DNA from: CAZIVE01 sp964542435
GTDB lineage: Bacteria; Bacteroidota; Bacteroidia; Bacteroidales; Tannerellaceae
Direction: 5' to 3'
Length of the DNA: 7,096 nt
Assembly (NCBI GenBank): GCA_964542435.1
Contig: CAZIVE010000132.1
Span: 1-7,096, forward strand
Position 1 is the stretch's first letter, and each line of letters begins with the position of its first letter. The position numbers and the translations under genes were made by a program. Shown one piece after another: positions 1 through 6,034 of this stretch. The notes under the pieces are model-generated. The model was given only the letters and a program-made list of their open reading frames with translations, was not told the DNA's origin and made no database searches.

Positions 1-785
1 GATTCGCCATATTCGCCTTCCAGCAGAACAGAGCAAGGAATCATTTTCTTCTGATTGTGCAGAATAGATTCAACTACATAAGCTCCACTTGCTCCGGGAG
101 CATACCATGCTGAAGTTCCCAGCAGACCGGTCAATGTAGCACCACCAACCATCGTTGACTGAACAACTTCCTGCAGTTTCTCTGCACTCAGCAGTGTGCT
201 GACGGGTTGTCCTTTGTATGTAGCCAGACGTGCCAACGGAATCATGGTCTTATCACCGTGACCGCCGATAACGATACCTTCTACCTCATTGGCGTTGCAG
301 CCGAGAGCCTGAGACAGGAAATATTTGAAACGAGAGCTGTCGAGCATACCGCCCATACCGAGAACACGATTCTTCGGAAGTCCGAGAGCCTTCAGTGCCA
401 GATAGGTCATGGTATCCATCGGGTTTGAGATGACAAGGATGATGGCATCGGGAGAATATTTCAGGATACTGCCAGCAACGCTCTTTACGATGCCTGCATT
501 AACACCAATCAGCTCTTCGCGTGTCATACCGGGCTTACGGGGAATACCTGAAGTGATAACAACAACGTCTGAACCGCTTGTCTTTTCGTAATCATTCGTG
601 CAACCAACGATGCGTGTGTCGAAGCCCAGAGACTGAGCTGTCTGCATCATATCCATTGCCTTACCTTCTGAAACGCCTTCCTTCACATCAAGCATTACTA
701 CTTCGTCTGCTACTTCGTGGAATGCGAGTACGTTGGCAACCGTTGCGCCTACATTACCGGCGCCTACAACTGTTACTTTTGACAT
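1..785 (-). CDS. mdh: Malate dehydrogenase, C-terminus cut by window edge
   Basis: NAD-dependent malate dehydrogenase, interconverting malate and oxaloacetate in the cytoplasm. I translated the minus strand from the ATG at 785-783; 261 codons are open to the left edge. Visible motifs are the Rossmann dinucleotide loop GAGNVG (residues 8-13), an Asp at residue 33 after strand beta-2 that favours NAD over NADP, the mobile loop IPRKPGMTR (81-89) with two substrate-binding Arg, the catalytic pair Asp149 (in LDSSRF) and His176 (in GGHGDK), and substrate Arg152. Arg83 in the specificity loop, where lactate dehydrogenases carry Gln, supports malate over lactate. Family members are about 310 residues, so roughly 50 residues are missing off the left. 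It appears monocistronic, with its own promoter-like site near 840-870. The family call is secure. Confidence 0.96.
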   Translation of the reverse strand, partial: MSKVTVVGAGNVGATVANVLAFHEVADEVVMLDVKEGVSEGKAMDMMQTAQSLGFDTRIVGCTNDYEKTSGSDVVVITSGIPRKPGMTREELIGVNAGIVKSVAGSILKYSPDAIILVISNPMDTMTYLALKALGLPKNRVLGMGGMLDSSRFKYFLSQALGCNANEVEGIVIGGHGDKTMIPLARLATYKGQPVSTLLSAEKLQEVVQSTMVGGATLTGLLGTSAWYAPGASGAYVVESILHNQKKMIPCSVLLEGEYGE

Positions 786-839
786 AATAATTAGTTTTAT
801 ATGTTATATAATAAAATCTTCTTCACTAAACTAACGATG

Positions 840-870
840 CAAAGATAATATCTATTGCTTAATAAAGAAA
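840..870 (-). promoter_or_regulatory. Putative Bacteroidetes-type promoter of mdh
   Basis: Read on the minus strand, TATCTTTG (847-840) matches the Bacteroidetes -7 consensus TAnnTTTG exactly. A partial -33 element, TTTC (870-867), lies 19 bases upstream, the usual spacing. The expected transcription start near 834-836 would give a 5' leader of about 50 bases before the mdh ATG. The leader is A/T rich with no Shine-Dalgarno sequence, as is common in this phylum. This is motif matching by eye. Confidence 0.55.
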
Positions 871-893
871 TTTTTCCGTATTTATTTTTCTTG

Positions 894-953
894 TGCTATA
901 CTAATATTGTTAAACGGCGAAAGCGTTAGTTCCTATATATAAGATGTATAGCA
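894..953. repeat. 8-bp inverted repeat in the rlmI-mdh gap
   Basis: TGCTATAC at 894-901 is the exact reverse complement of GTATAGCA at 946-953. Between them lie a smaller ACTAA/TTAGT pair (900-904 and 926-930) and an alternative AACG/CGTT pair (913-916 and 924-927). The element begins about 10 bases past the rlmI stop, where a terminator or 3'-end structure for the operon would be expected. No T tract follows on the minus strand, since the sequence there is A rich, so it does not look like a classical intrinsic terminator. The rest of the 786-963 gap shows only A/T-rich DNA and the mdh promoter. Confidence 0.35.
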
Positions 954-963
954 TCGGAATTGT

Positions 964-2148
964 TCATTCTACGTAAAGAACGAGTCCTTTCAGGTATTCT
1001 CCTTCCGGATGGTAGATGTTGATGGGATGATCGGCCGGTTGCGTCAGCTGATGCAGGATCCTTACGGAACGCCCCGATTGGGCGGCTGCGCTGAACACGG
1101 CAAGTCGGAAATCCTCTTTGGTCACCACTTGTGAGCAGGAGAAGGTGAACAGGATGCTTTTGGGTGCGATCTTGGCGAAGGCGACAGCGTTGAGTTTGCG
1201 ATAGCCTTGGAGTGCGTTGCGAAGCACTTTCCGATGCTTGGCAAATGCCGGTGGATCCAGGATGATCAGATCGTAGCTGTGATCCATGCTGTCGAGATAC
1301 TTGAATGCATCTTCTGCAAAAGACTGATGTCGGTCGTCATTCGGGAAATTCATCGCGACGTTCTTGTCGGTCAGTGCGATGGCTTTGCTGGAGCTATCTA
1401 CGGAATGGACGATTTCGGCTCCGCCGCGCATGGCATACACGGAGAAACCTCCGGTGTAGCAGAACATATTGAGTACTTTCCTTCCTTTGGCATACTGTTC
1501 GAGCAGCTTGCGGTTCTCGCGTTGATCGACGAAGAAGCCGGTCTTCTGACCTTTTTGCCAGTCGATGCAGAAGCGCAGACCGTTTTCGATGGCGGTGTCG
1601 TCTTCGTCTTCGCCCAGCAGATAGCCGTCTTCATTGCCCAGATCTGCCTTGAATGGAAGGGTAGCTTCTGATTTGTAATAGATATTATGCAAGGAATCGC
1701 CGAGAACCTCTTTCAAAGCTTCCGCGATCTCTTTGCGGGAACGGTGCATGCCGATGGAATGCGCCTGCATGACAGCCGTAGCTGCATAGATGTCGATGAT
1801 TAAACCGGGCAGATTGTCACCTTCGCCATGGACGAGTCTGTAGGTGTTGTTCCGATCCGTACCGACCAGTCCCAGCGTCTGACGAAGCTCATAAGCCGTG
1901 CGGATCCGATTGATCCAGAAGGCGCGGTCGATCTCTGCAGGCTTGAAAGTGAGGATGCGGACGGCGATGCTGCCGATCTGATAATGACCGAGTGCCAGAA
2001 ACTGTCCGTCACAGGCAAGCACCTCCACGAGATCACCTTCTTCCGGCTTTCCTTCGATACGTTGGATGGCGCCTGAGAAGACCCAAGGATGGAATCTCAA
2101 TATCGACTCCTCTTTTTTCGGCTTAAGTAAAACTTTACAGTAGTTCAT
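964..2148 (-). CDS. rlmI: RlmI-type 23S rRNA (cytosine-C5) methyltransferase
   Basis: S-adenosylmethionine-dependent methyltransferase of the RlmI/COG1092 family; the E. coli member makes m5C1962 in 23S rRNA. The 394 residues are nearly the same length as E. coli RlmI (396). An N-terminal PUA-like RNA-binding domain spans about residues 1-70, with HPWVFSGAI at 20-28. The catalytic Rossmann domain has QKTGFFVDQREN (201-212), SAM motif I around NMFCYTGGFS (227-236), an acidic residue at D251 after the next strand, the motif IV DPPAF (298-302), and FSCSQ (336-340), whose Cys is the expected nucleophile. It is last in the operon, and its ATG overlaps the exonuclease stop by one base (TAATG), so translation is probably coupled. 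No Shine-Dalgarno site is visible. The exact target base is inferred from family membership. Confidence 0.92.
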   Translation of the reverse strand: MNYCKVLLKPKKEESILRFHPWVFSGAIQRIEGKPEEGDLVEVLACDGQFLALGHYQIGSIAVRILTFKPAEIDRAFWINRIRTAYELRQTLGLVGTDRNNTYRLVHGEGDNLPGLIIDIYAATAVMQAHSIGMHRSRKEIAEALKEVLGDSLHNIYYKSEATLPFKADLGNEDGYLLGEDEDDTAIENGLRFCIDWQKGQKTGFFVDQRENRKLLEQYAKGRKVLNMFCYTGGFSVYAMRGGAEIVHSVDSSSKAIALTDKNVAMNFPNDDRHQSFAEDAFKYLDSMDHSYDLIILDPPAFAKHRKVLRNALQGYRKLNAVAFAKIAPKSILFTFSCSQVVTKEDFRLAVFSAAAQSGRSVRILHQLTQPADHPINIYHPEGEYLKGLVLYVE

Positions 2149-2732
2149 TATTCTGCGGGGTTCAAATAATTGTAGATCTTGAGGCAGGACCAGGCGTCCA
2201 AAGCCGCATATTTCTTTTGAGGCTCGGTAAGGATTTCAGCATCCCAGTTGGTCAGTCGTTGTCCTTTGGAGATCTTCTTCTCAAAGAGAATGGCATATAT
2301 TTTCTGGAGGCTTGCTTCTTCGATCCCATGCAGTCCGACAATCTTTTGCAGATCCACGAAATTGGCCGGGACGAGATCGCTCCGGTGTGAGATCGCATTG
2401 AAGTCGTCACGAAGGGAAAGCCCGATTTTCATATTGTCTTCCGAGATCAGAAACTTTTTCAGTGATTCGGGGATGTCGATCAGGTTCAACCGGAAAAGGA
2501 AGCAGGTGTCTTCGGTAGAGATCTGCATCAGTGAGATCTTGAAATGTTGACCTTTGCGAAAGCTGGGGCGTGTCTCTGTGTCAAATCCGGTCTTGGGGAA
2601 GGTCATAAGATAATCAACAGCTTTGTCGCAATCTTTTACGTTGTTAATGGTGATGATCCTTCCTGTAAATTCTTCGATAGGATAGGAAGATATTGTCTCT
2701 TTTGTAATGGTGTGTATTAAGTTGTCGATCAT
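2148..2732 (-). CDS. DEDDy-family 3'-5' exonuclease (RNase D/WRN-exo-like)
   Basis: Stand-alone 3'-5' exonuclease domain of the DnaQ-like superfamily, 194 residues, with no added HRDC or polymerase domain. All three Exo motifs can be read: ExoI GFDTET (49-54; metal ligands D51 and E53), ExoII IGLSLRDDF (103-111; D110 is the likely ligand) and ExoIII YAALD (175-179; Y175 and D179). The Tyr marks the DEDDy subclass, which holds RNase D and the Werner exonuclease. It should hydrolyse nucleotides from 3' ends using two metal ions; RNA versus DNA preference cannot be read from the sequence. Its start overlaps the DUF5063 stop as ATGA, and the Glu/Lys codons ending the upstream gene form a purine-rich GAAGAGAAAG just before the ATG that could serve as a ribosome binding site. 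Its neighbour rlmI suggests RNA metabolism (inference). Confidence 0.9.
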   Translation of the reverse strand: MIDNLIHTITKETISSYPIEEFTGRIITINNVKDCDKAVDYLMTFPKTGFDTETRPSFRKGQHFKISLMQISTEDTCFLFRLNLIDIPESLKKFLISEDNMKIGLSLRDDFNAISHRSDLVPANFVDLQKIVGLHGIEEASLQKIYAILFEKKISKGQRLTNWDAEILTEPQKKYAALDAWSCLKIYNYLNPAE

Positions 2733-3298
2733 TCTTTCTCTTCTTCAAGTTCATTGTTTTCTTCCGAGGTCCAGTCTTCGCTGTATCGGATGGTATGTAG
2801 GGCTTTCAGCGCATTGAGCAACTTCTGTCCCCAATAGTTTTGAAACGTCATGTAACAATGGAATATGGCTTGGTTCATGGCCTCTTCGTTGCCTTGGCGG
2901 AACAGTGCGATGCAGTCTCCTGTAGCCTGGAACACGTCGGCGAGATCCTCCGAGATGAAAGCCGTGATCGGTGTGTCGCTGTATTGCATGTCTTCAACGA
3001 AGGTATCCAGATAAGAGTCCTGATCGCCTAAGATCGTTGCAAACTTCTCGCGCAGGGCGTCATACGATTCCTCCGTCACCGTCTGTTCAATCTCGTCGTC
3101 ATCTTCATCTACGAGATGGGAGAGATCGGGCAGCAGTGAAGCTTTAAGATAGAGAAGCGGCAGAAGCTTCGTAGCTTTGTCGATGAATGCCAGGCGCATA
3201 TCTTCCGTGGCAGCTTCCAGGAAGTTGCAGAACTCTAACGCCACCGTGACAAATTCAATCGTGTTGTGGCCGTAAATCGGATTTTCGCTTTCTTTCAT
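2729..3298 (-). CDS. DUF5063 domain protein, function unknown
   Basis: I recognise this 189-residue protein as the DUF5063 type found upstream of the exonuclease and rRNA methyltransferase in Bacteroidales; no biochemical function is known to me. It has no signal peptide and no membrane span, and appears mostly alpha-helical. A conserved-looking N-terminal stretch, IEFVTVALEFCNFLE (14-28), is followed by a run of seven acidic residues within 64-71, an aromatic-rich helix (about 148-157, including FQNYWG) and a very acidic tail (178-189). The protein is strongly acidic overall. It overlaps the next gene by 4 bases (ATGA), and its own start overlaps the stop of a 12-codon ORF in the same way. 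The start MKES is chosen because no in-frame upstream start precedes it. A structural or adaptor role is possible but unproven. Confidence 0.82.
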   Translation of the reverse strand: MKESENPIYGHNTIEFVTVALEFCNFLEAATEDMRLAFIDKATKLLPLLYLKASLLPDLSHLVDEDDDEIEQTVTEESYDALREKFATILGDQDSYLDTFVEDMQYSDTPITAFISEDLADVFQATGDCIALFRQGNEEAMNQAIFHCYMTFQNYWGQKLLNALKALHTIRYSEDWTSEENNELEEEKE

Positions 3299-3333
3299 GC
3301 TTCGAACAGCTCTTCGTCGGAAATAAAGTCCAT
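3295..3333 (-). CDS. Possible 12-residue leader peptide coupled to DUF5063 gene
   Basis: A short ORF runs from the ATG at 3333-3331 to the TGA at 3297-3295 and encodes MDFISDEELFEA. Its stop overlaps the DUF5063 start as ATGA, the same geometry as the next junction downstream. It lies right after a promoter-like TACTTTTG (3350-3343), so the predicted mRNA 5' end is only about 5 bases before its ATG, making it nearly leaderless. The peptide is acidic, has no attenuator-like run of one amino acid, and resembles nothing I can name. The overlap geometry argues for translation, but an ORF this short could occur by chance. Confidence 0.35.
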   Translation of the reverse strand: MDFISDEELFEA

Positions 3334-3342
3334 TTCTTTTTG

Positions 3343-3350
3343 CAAAAGTA
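3343..3350 (-). promoter_or_regulatory. Putative -7 element of the DUF5063-exonuclease-rlmI operon
   Basis: TACTTTTG on the minus strand (3350-3343) fits TAnnTTTG exactly and is the only such match found just upstream of the operon. The -33 region about 19 bases further up reads A/T rich without a TTTG, so the promoter would be imperfect. It is arranged divergently from the histidine kinase promoter, with about 63 bases between the two -7 boxes. Confidence 0.45.
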
Positions 3351-3390
3351 GCATTTTTCCTTTTCTAATTTTGAATTTTAGCCCAAAAGA

Positions 3391-3421
3391 TGTGGAACCC
3401 TACAATTTTATAGTATATTTG
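3391..3421 (+). promoter_or_regulatory. Putative promoter of the histidine kinase gene
   Basis: TATATTTG at 3414-3421 matches the Bacteroidetes -7 consensus TAnnTTTG. TGTG at 3391-3394 gives a three-of-four match to the -33 element with the standard 19-base spacing. Transcription would begin near 3425-3428, leaving a leader of about 20 bases before the ATG at 3447. No operator-like palindrome was noticed around it. Confidence 0.55.
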
Positions 3422-3446
3422 TGACAGACTAAGACAAATCCATACC

Positions 3447-5789
3447 ATGCATATCTGGTTTCTCCTCATAATCCTTTGTCTCGTGGCAGTTGTTGCCGTC
3501 ATTATAGGCTTCATTTTGGGTAAGAAGAACGCGAGTAGATCGAATGGCAACTTCAGTGGAAGCCATCTCGATTTTTTCCGTATATTCTCTTCTTTGCCTT
3601 TAGAAGGGACTGGCATTCAGATCTGTATGTATGATATGAAGACAGATATCATCACACTGAAGCCCAATCCGAGAAATTTAGTCACCGAAGGCATGACGTT
3701 GTTCACCTTCCTGGAACAGGTGGATGAGCAGGACAAGTCAACCTTTATTGACAGCATCAATTTTTTGAAGGAGAAAGGCGCTGTTAGTTTCCAATACAAG
3801 ATCAAGTACAAAGACAAAGCCGGTGTAAATAAGGAGATGTGGCTGTCCAACTTCACGTTTATTTGCGAGCGCGATAAAGAGGGGACGCCTTTGAAATCCA
3901 TCAGTATTCTCAGGGATATCACAGCGAATCTGTTGGAGAAGCAGGCCGATATGATTCGTCGTTTGCATACGGACCGCTTGCTTCGTTCCCTGCACATGAT
4001 CCTTTGGTCGTACGATGGGAAAACCAATGAAATCAAGAATGAGTCGCTCAGTCCGGGTATGTTCGAGATTCTCCGACTGGAAGACTATATCAATACGTGC
4101 GTCTTGCCTGAGTTTCAATCTATGGTAAGTGAGGCGTTCAGCCGTTGTCTCCAGCGTCTTACAACCGATTACGATGTGGTTTACAAAGCCTACATCGAAG
4201 ACAAGAAGGTGGAATGGGTGCATAGCATCGGACAGGTCGTCTCGGCGGCGGATCCTTTGGAACCGATACAGATTCTGGGACATTGCGGTATCATTACGGA
4301 GGAAAAGCAGGCAGCTCTCAAACTGCAGGAGACGAACACCATGTTGAAACTTTCATTGAAAGCATCTAAAATGATTCCTTGGAAATACGATCTGACGACG
4401 AATACCTATTTTACGGAATCGTCAATAAGGCCGGGAACCATCGTAACTCTTGAGATTTCCGAACTGTTAAACCAACATTTCTTTCCGGAAGATGTCAAGT
4501 TCCTGAACGATTGGCTGGATCGGCTTCGTCATGCGGCTGTCTCGACCATCGATATCAATATGAAATGTTTCATCGAATCGAAGGCTGATGTCAAATGGGT
4601 GCAGATTACAGGTGAAGTGGCAGATAGAGATGTCGACGGCCGTCCCGTCAGTGTTGTGGGAACGCATCGTTTCATCTCCAACGATATGAACTATCGGATG
4701 TTGCTTCGTCAAAAGGAGCAATTGGAGTTTACACTGAAAGTCTCCAAAATGACAGCTTGGATCTACACACGTTCCAATGGCATCATTTCCATCTTCTCGG
4801 GAGATTCGGAAGCACCTCGTAACATGACGCTCTTCGACTATGTACGTCAGCTTGTGGAAGCACCTTATCGTCAGGGAATTCTGAAGAATGTGAATGATCT
4901 GATTTCCGGAAAACGCTCCAGCCTCATCTTCACCTATCGTCGTTTGAATGATAACGGTGAATATCGCATTTTGGAATGTGCTGCGATGGGAACCGATCGC
5001 GATATCTCCGGAATGGCAGGCCGCATTATCGGTTCCTCTAAGGACAAGACGGAAGAGGAGCAGAAGTTGGAGGAATTGGTGGAACTGCACAAGAAGGCAG
5101 AAGAGGCAAACCGTCTGAAGACCGCCTTCCTGGCCAATATGAGTCATGAAATCCGTACGCCTTTGAATGCCATTGTGGGCTTTTCACACATTGTAGCTCA
5201 AGGTATGCAGCCTGAAAATAATGAAGAGTTCTGTCAGATTATCGAATCAAACAACAAACTGCTGCTGCAGCTGATCAGTGACATCATTGATCTTTCGCAG
5301 ATCGAGGCCGATCAGATGGAGTTTGAAAGCAAGGAATTTGACATCTGCAAGATGATTCGTGAAGCTCATGCCCATTATTCGGCAAACCTGTCCGAAAACG
5401 TCGAGATGATCTGCGATCTTCCCGATAAGAGTTTGATTGTTAAAAGTGACCAAAAGCGTTTGTCCCAAGTACTCACGAATATCTTGGACAATGCCGTCAA
5501 ACATACGAATAAAGGCTATATCACCATTGGTTATTTCTCGGAGTCCAAGGATATCCGATTCTTTGTCCGCGACACAGGCGAAGGCATTGCGGAGCCCAAT
5601 CTGCCACATGTATTCGATCGTTTCGCCAAGTTCGATGCTTTTGCGCAAGGCACAGGACTCGGATTGTCGTTGTGTCAGAGCATCGTCAAGAAGTTCGGCG
5701 GCGAGATTGGTGTGAAATCGAAGCTGGGTAAAGGTTCGGAATTTTGGTTTACACTGCCTGCCAACGATTCGATCTGTGAGGCGTCATAG
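3447..5789 (+). CDS. PAS-repeat sensor histidine kinase, membrane anchored, orphan
   Basis: Two-component sensor kinase of 780 residues. A single N-terminal membrane helix (about 4-24) is followed by a basic stretch (GKKNASR), so the sensor part is probably cytoplasmic. Four PAS-like modules follow at roughly 41-157, 168-285, 293-412 and 424-534; the last three begin alike (LRSLHMILWSYD, LSLKASKMIPWKYD, FTLKVSKMTAWIY), implying internal duplication. A charged coiled coil (535-560) leads to the HisKA dimerisation helix with FLANMSHEIRTPLN and phospho-acceptor His567. The ATPase domain has the N box (N678, N682), DTGEGI (709-714), the F box (722-730) and GTGLGL (735-740), so both catalytic halves look intact. 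There is no receiver, Hpt or DNA-binding domain and no adjacent response regulator. The signal and partner are unknown. ATG 3447 is chosen because it sits about 20 bases after a promoter and starts the membrane helix directly. Confidence 0.95.
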   Translation: MHIWFLLIILCLVAVVAVIIGFILGKKNASRSNGNFSGSHLDFFRIFSSLPLEGTGIQICMYDMKTDIITLKPNPRNLVTEGMTLFTFLEQVDEQDKSTFIDSINFLKEKGAVSFQYKIKYKDKAGVNKEMWLSNFTFICERDKEGTPLKSISILRDITANLLEKQADMIRRLHTDRLLRSLHMILWSYDGKTNEIKNESLSPGMFEILRLEDYINTCVLPEFQSMVSEAFSRCLQRLTTDYDVVYKAYIEDKKVEWVHSIGQVVSAADPLEPIQILGHCGIITEEKQAALKLQETNTMLKLSLKASKMIPWKYDLTTNTYFTESSIRPGTIVTLEISELLNQHFFPEDVKFLNDWLDRLRHAAVSTIDINMKCFIESKADVKWVQITGEVADRDVDGRPVSVVGTHRFISNDMNYRMLLRQKEQLEFTLKVSKMTAWIYTRSNGIISIFSGDSEAPRNMTLFDYVRQLVEAPYRQGILKNVNDLISGKRSSLIFTYRRLNDNGEYRILECAAMGTDRDISGMAGRIIGSSKDKTEEEQKLEELVELHKKAEEANRLKTAFLANMSHEIRTPLNAIVGFSHIVAQGMQPENNEEFCQIIESNNKLLLQLISDIIDLSQIEADQMEFESKEFDICKMIREAHAHYSANLSENVEMICDLPDKSLIVKSDQKRLSQVLTNILDNAVKHTNKGYITIGYFSESKDIRFFVRDTGEGIAEPNLPHVFDRFAKFDAFAQGTGLGLSLCQSIVKKFGGEIGVKSKLGKGSEFWFTLPANDSICEAS

Positions 5790-5839
5790 GGAAAGCTACG
5801 TACCCTTTTCAAGGTTCGCCGTACAATCAGAATGTGTAT

Positions 5840-5863
5840 AAAAAAATAAGGGGAGAAGACCTT
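5840..5863 (-). terminator. Weak candidate terminator after tRNA-Gly
   Basis: On the minus strand, just past the tRNA 3' end, AAGG (5863-5860) can pair with CCTT (5851-5848) around an 8-base pyrimidine loop, followed by A and seven T (5846-5840). The stem is only four pairs, so it is weak, but the T run is well placed for tRNA transcript release. Nothing equally good is seen on the plus strand for the histidine kinase, whose stop lies 51 bases to the left. Confidence 0.3.
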
Positions 5864-5873
5864 CTTGAAAAAG

Positions 5874-5946
5874 AGCGGTAAGCGGGGCTCGAACCCGTGA
5901 CCTTCGGCTTGGGAAGCCGACGCTCTACCAACTGAGCTACTACCGC
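5874..5946 (-). tRNA. tRNA-Gly, anticodon CCC
   Basis: The minus strand folds into a 73-base cloverleaf including the discriminator. The acceptor stem GCGGTAG pairs with TTACCGC (one G-T pair), the D stem is GCTC/GAGC, and the anticodon stem TCGGC/GCCGA encloses the loop TTCCCAA. The anticodon CCC (plus-strand 5911-5913) reads GGG glycine codons. The variable loop is AGGTC, and the T arm has GGG-TTCGAGC-CCC. The outermost T-stem pair is A opposite C, a small imperfection. The 3' CCA is not encoded (discriminator T, then C and T's), so it would be added by nucleotidyltransferase. It is a lone tRNA, transcribed away from argB. Confidence 0.95.
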
Positions 5947-5958
5947 ACTTCGTGTGTA

Positions 5959-5966
5959 CAAAGGTA
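5959..5966 (-). promoter_or_regulatory. Putative -7 element of tRNA-Gly
   Basis: TACCTTTG on the minus strand (5966-5959) fits TAnnTTTG and ends 12 bases before the tRNA 5' end, a plausible distance for a short processed 5' leader. No good -33 match is seen 19 bases upstream, where the sequence overlaps the region expected to drive argB in the other direction. Confidence 0.5.
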
Positions 5967-5987
5967 AATCTTTTTTAGAATTTGCAC

Positions 5988-5995
5988 TATCTTTA
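5988..5995 (+). promoter_or_regulatory. Possible -7 element of argB
   Basis: TATCTTTA matches the Bacteroidetes -7 consensus TAnnTTTG except for the last base. It would place the transcript start near 6000 and give a leader of about 35 bases before the argB ATG. The -33 region is A/T rich without a clear TTTG. It is the best candidate in the short tRNA-argB gap but remains weak. No ARG-box-like palindrome was recognised. Confidence 0.3.
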
Positions 5996-6034
5996 CAGCA
6001 GAATTATCAAAAGCAATCAAAGGACTAATTGAAA

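Noticed and set aside
207..787. Plus-strand open frames opposite mdh
   Set aside because: They are antisense shadows of the malate dehydrogenase gene, whose motifs are fully readable on the minus strand.
1207..1671. 154-codon plus-strand open frame opposite rlmI
   Set aside because: It lies antisense to the methyltransferase catalytic domain, shows no recognisable domain, and is explained by codon bias of rlmI.
4467..5147. 226-codon minus-strand open frame inside the histidine kinase
   Set aside because: It lies antisense to the PAS region and kinase linker, is rich in His, Gln and Cys as expected for a shadow frame, and has no promoter or recognisable domain.
5790..5830. Terminator hairpin for the histidine kinase
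   Set aside because: ACC(C)TT/AAGGT near 5801-5815 can pair weakly, but there is a bulge, a 3-base loop and no T tract after it.
6029..6034. TTG at 6029 as the argB start
   Set aside because: The ATG six bases on gives the normal N-terminus leading into KVGGK, and ATG is far more likely; nothing favours the two extra residues.
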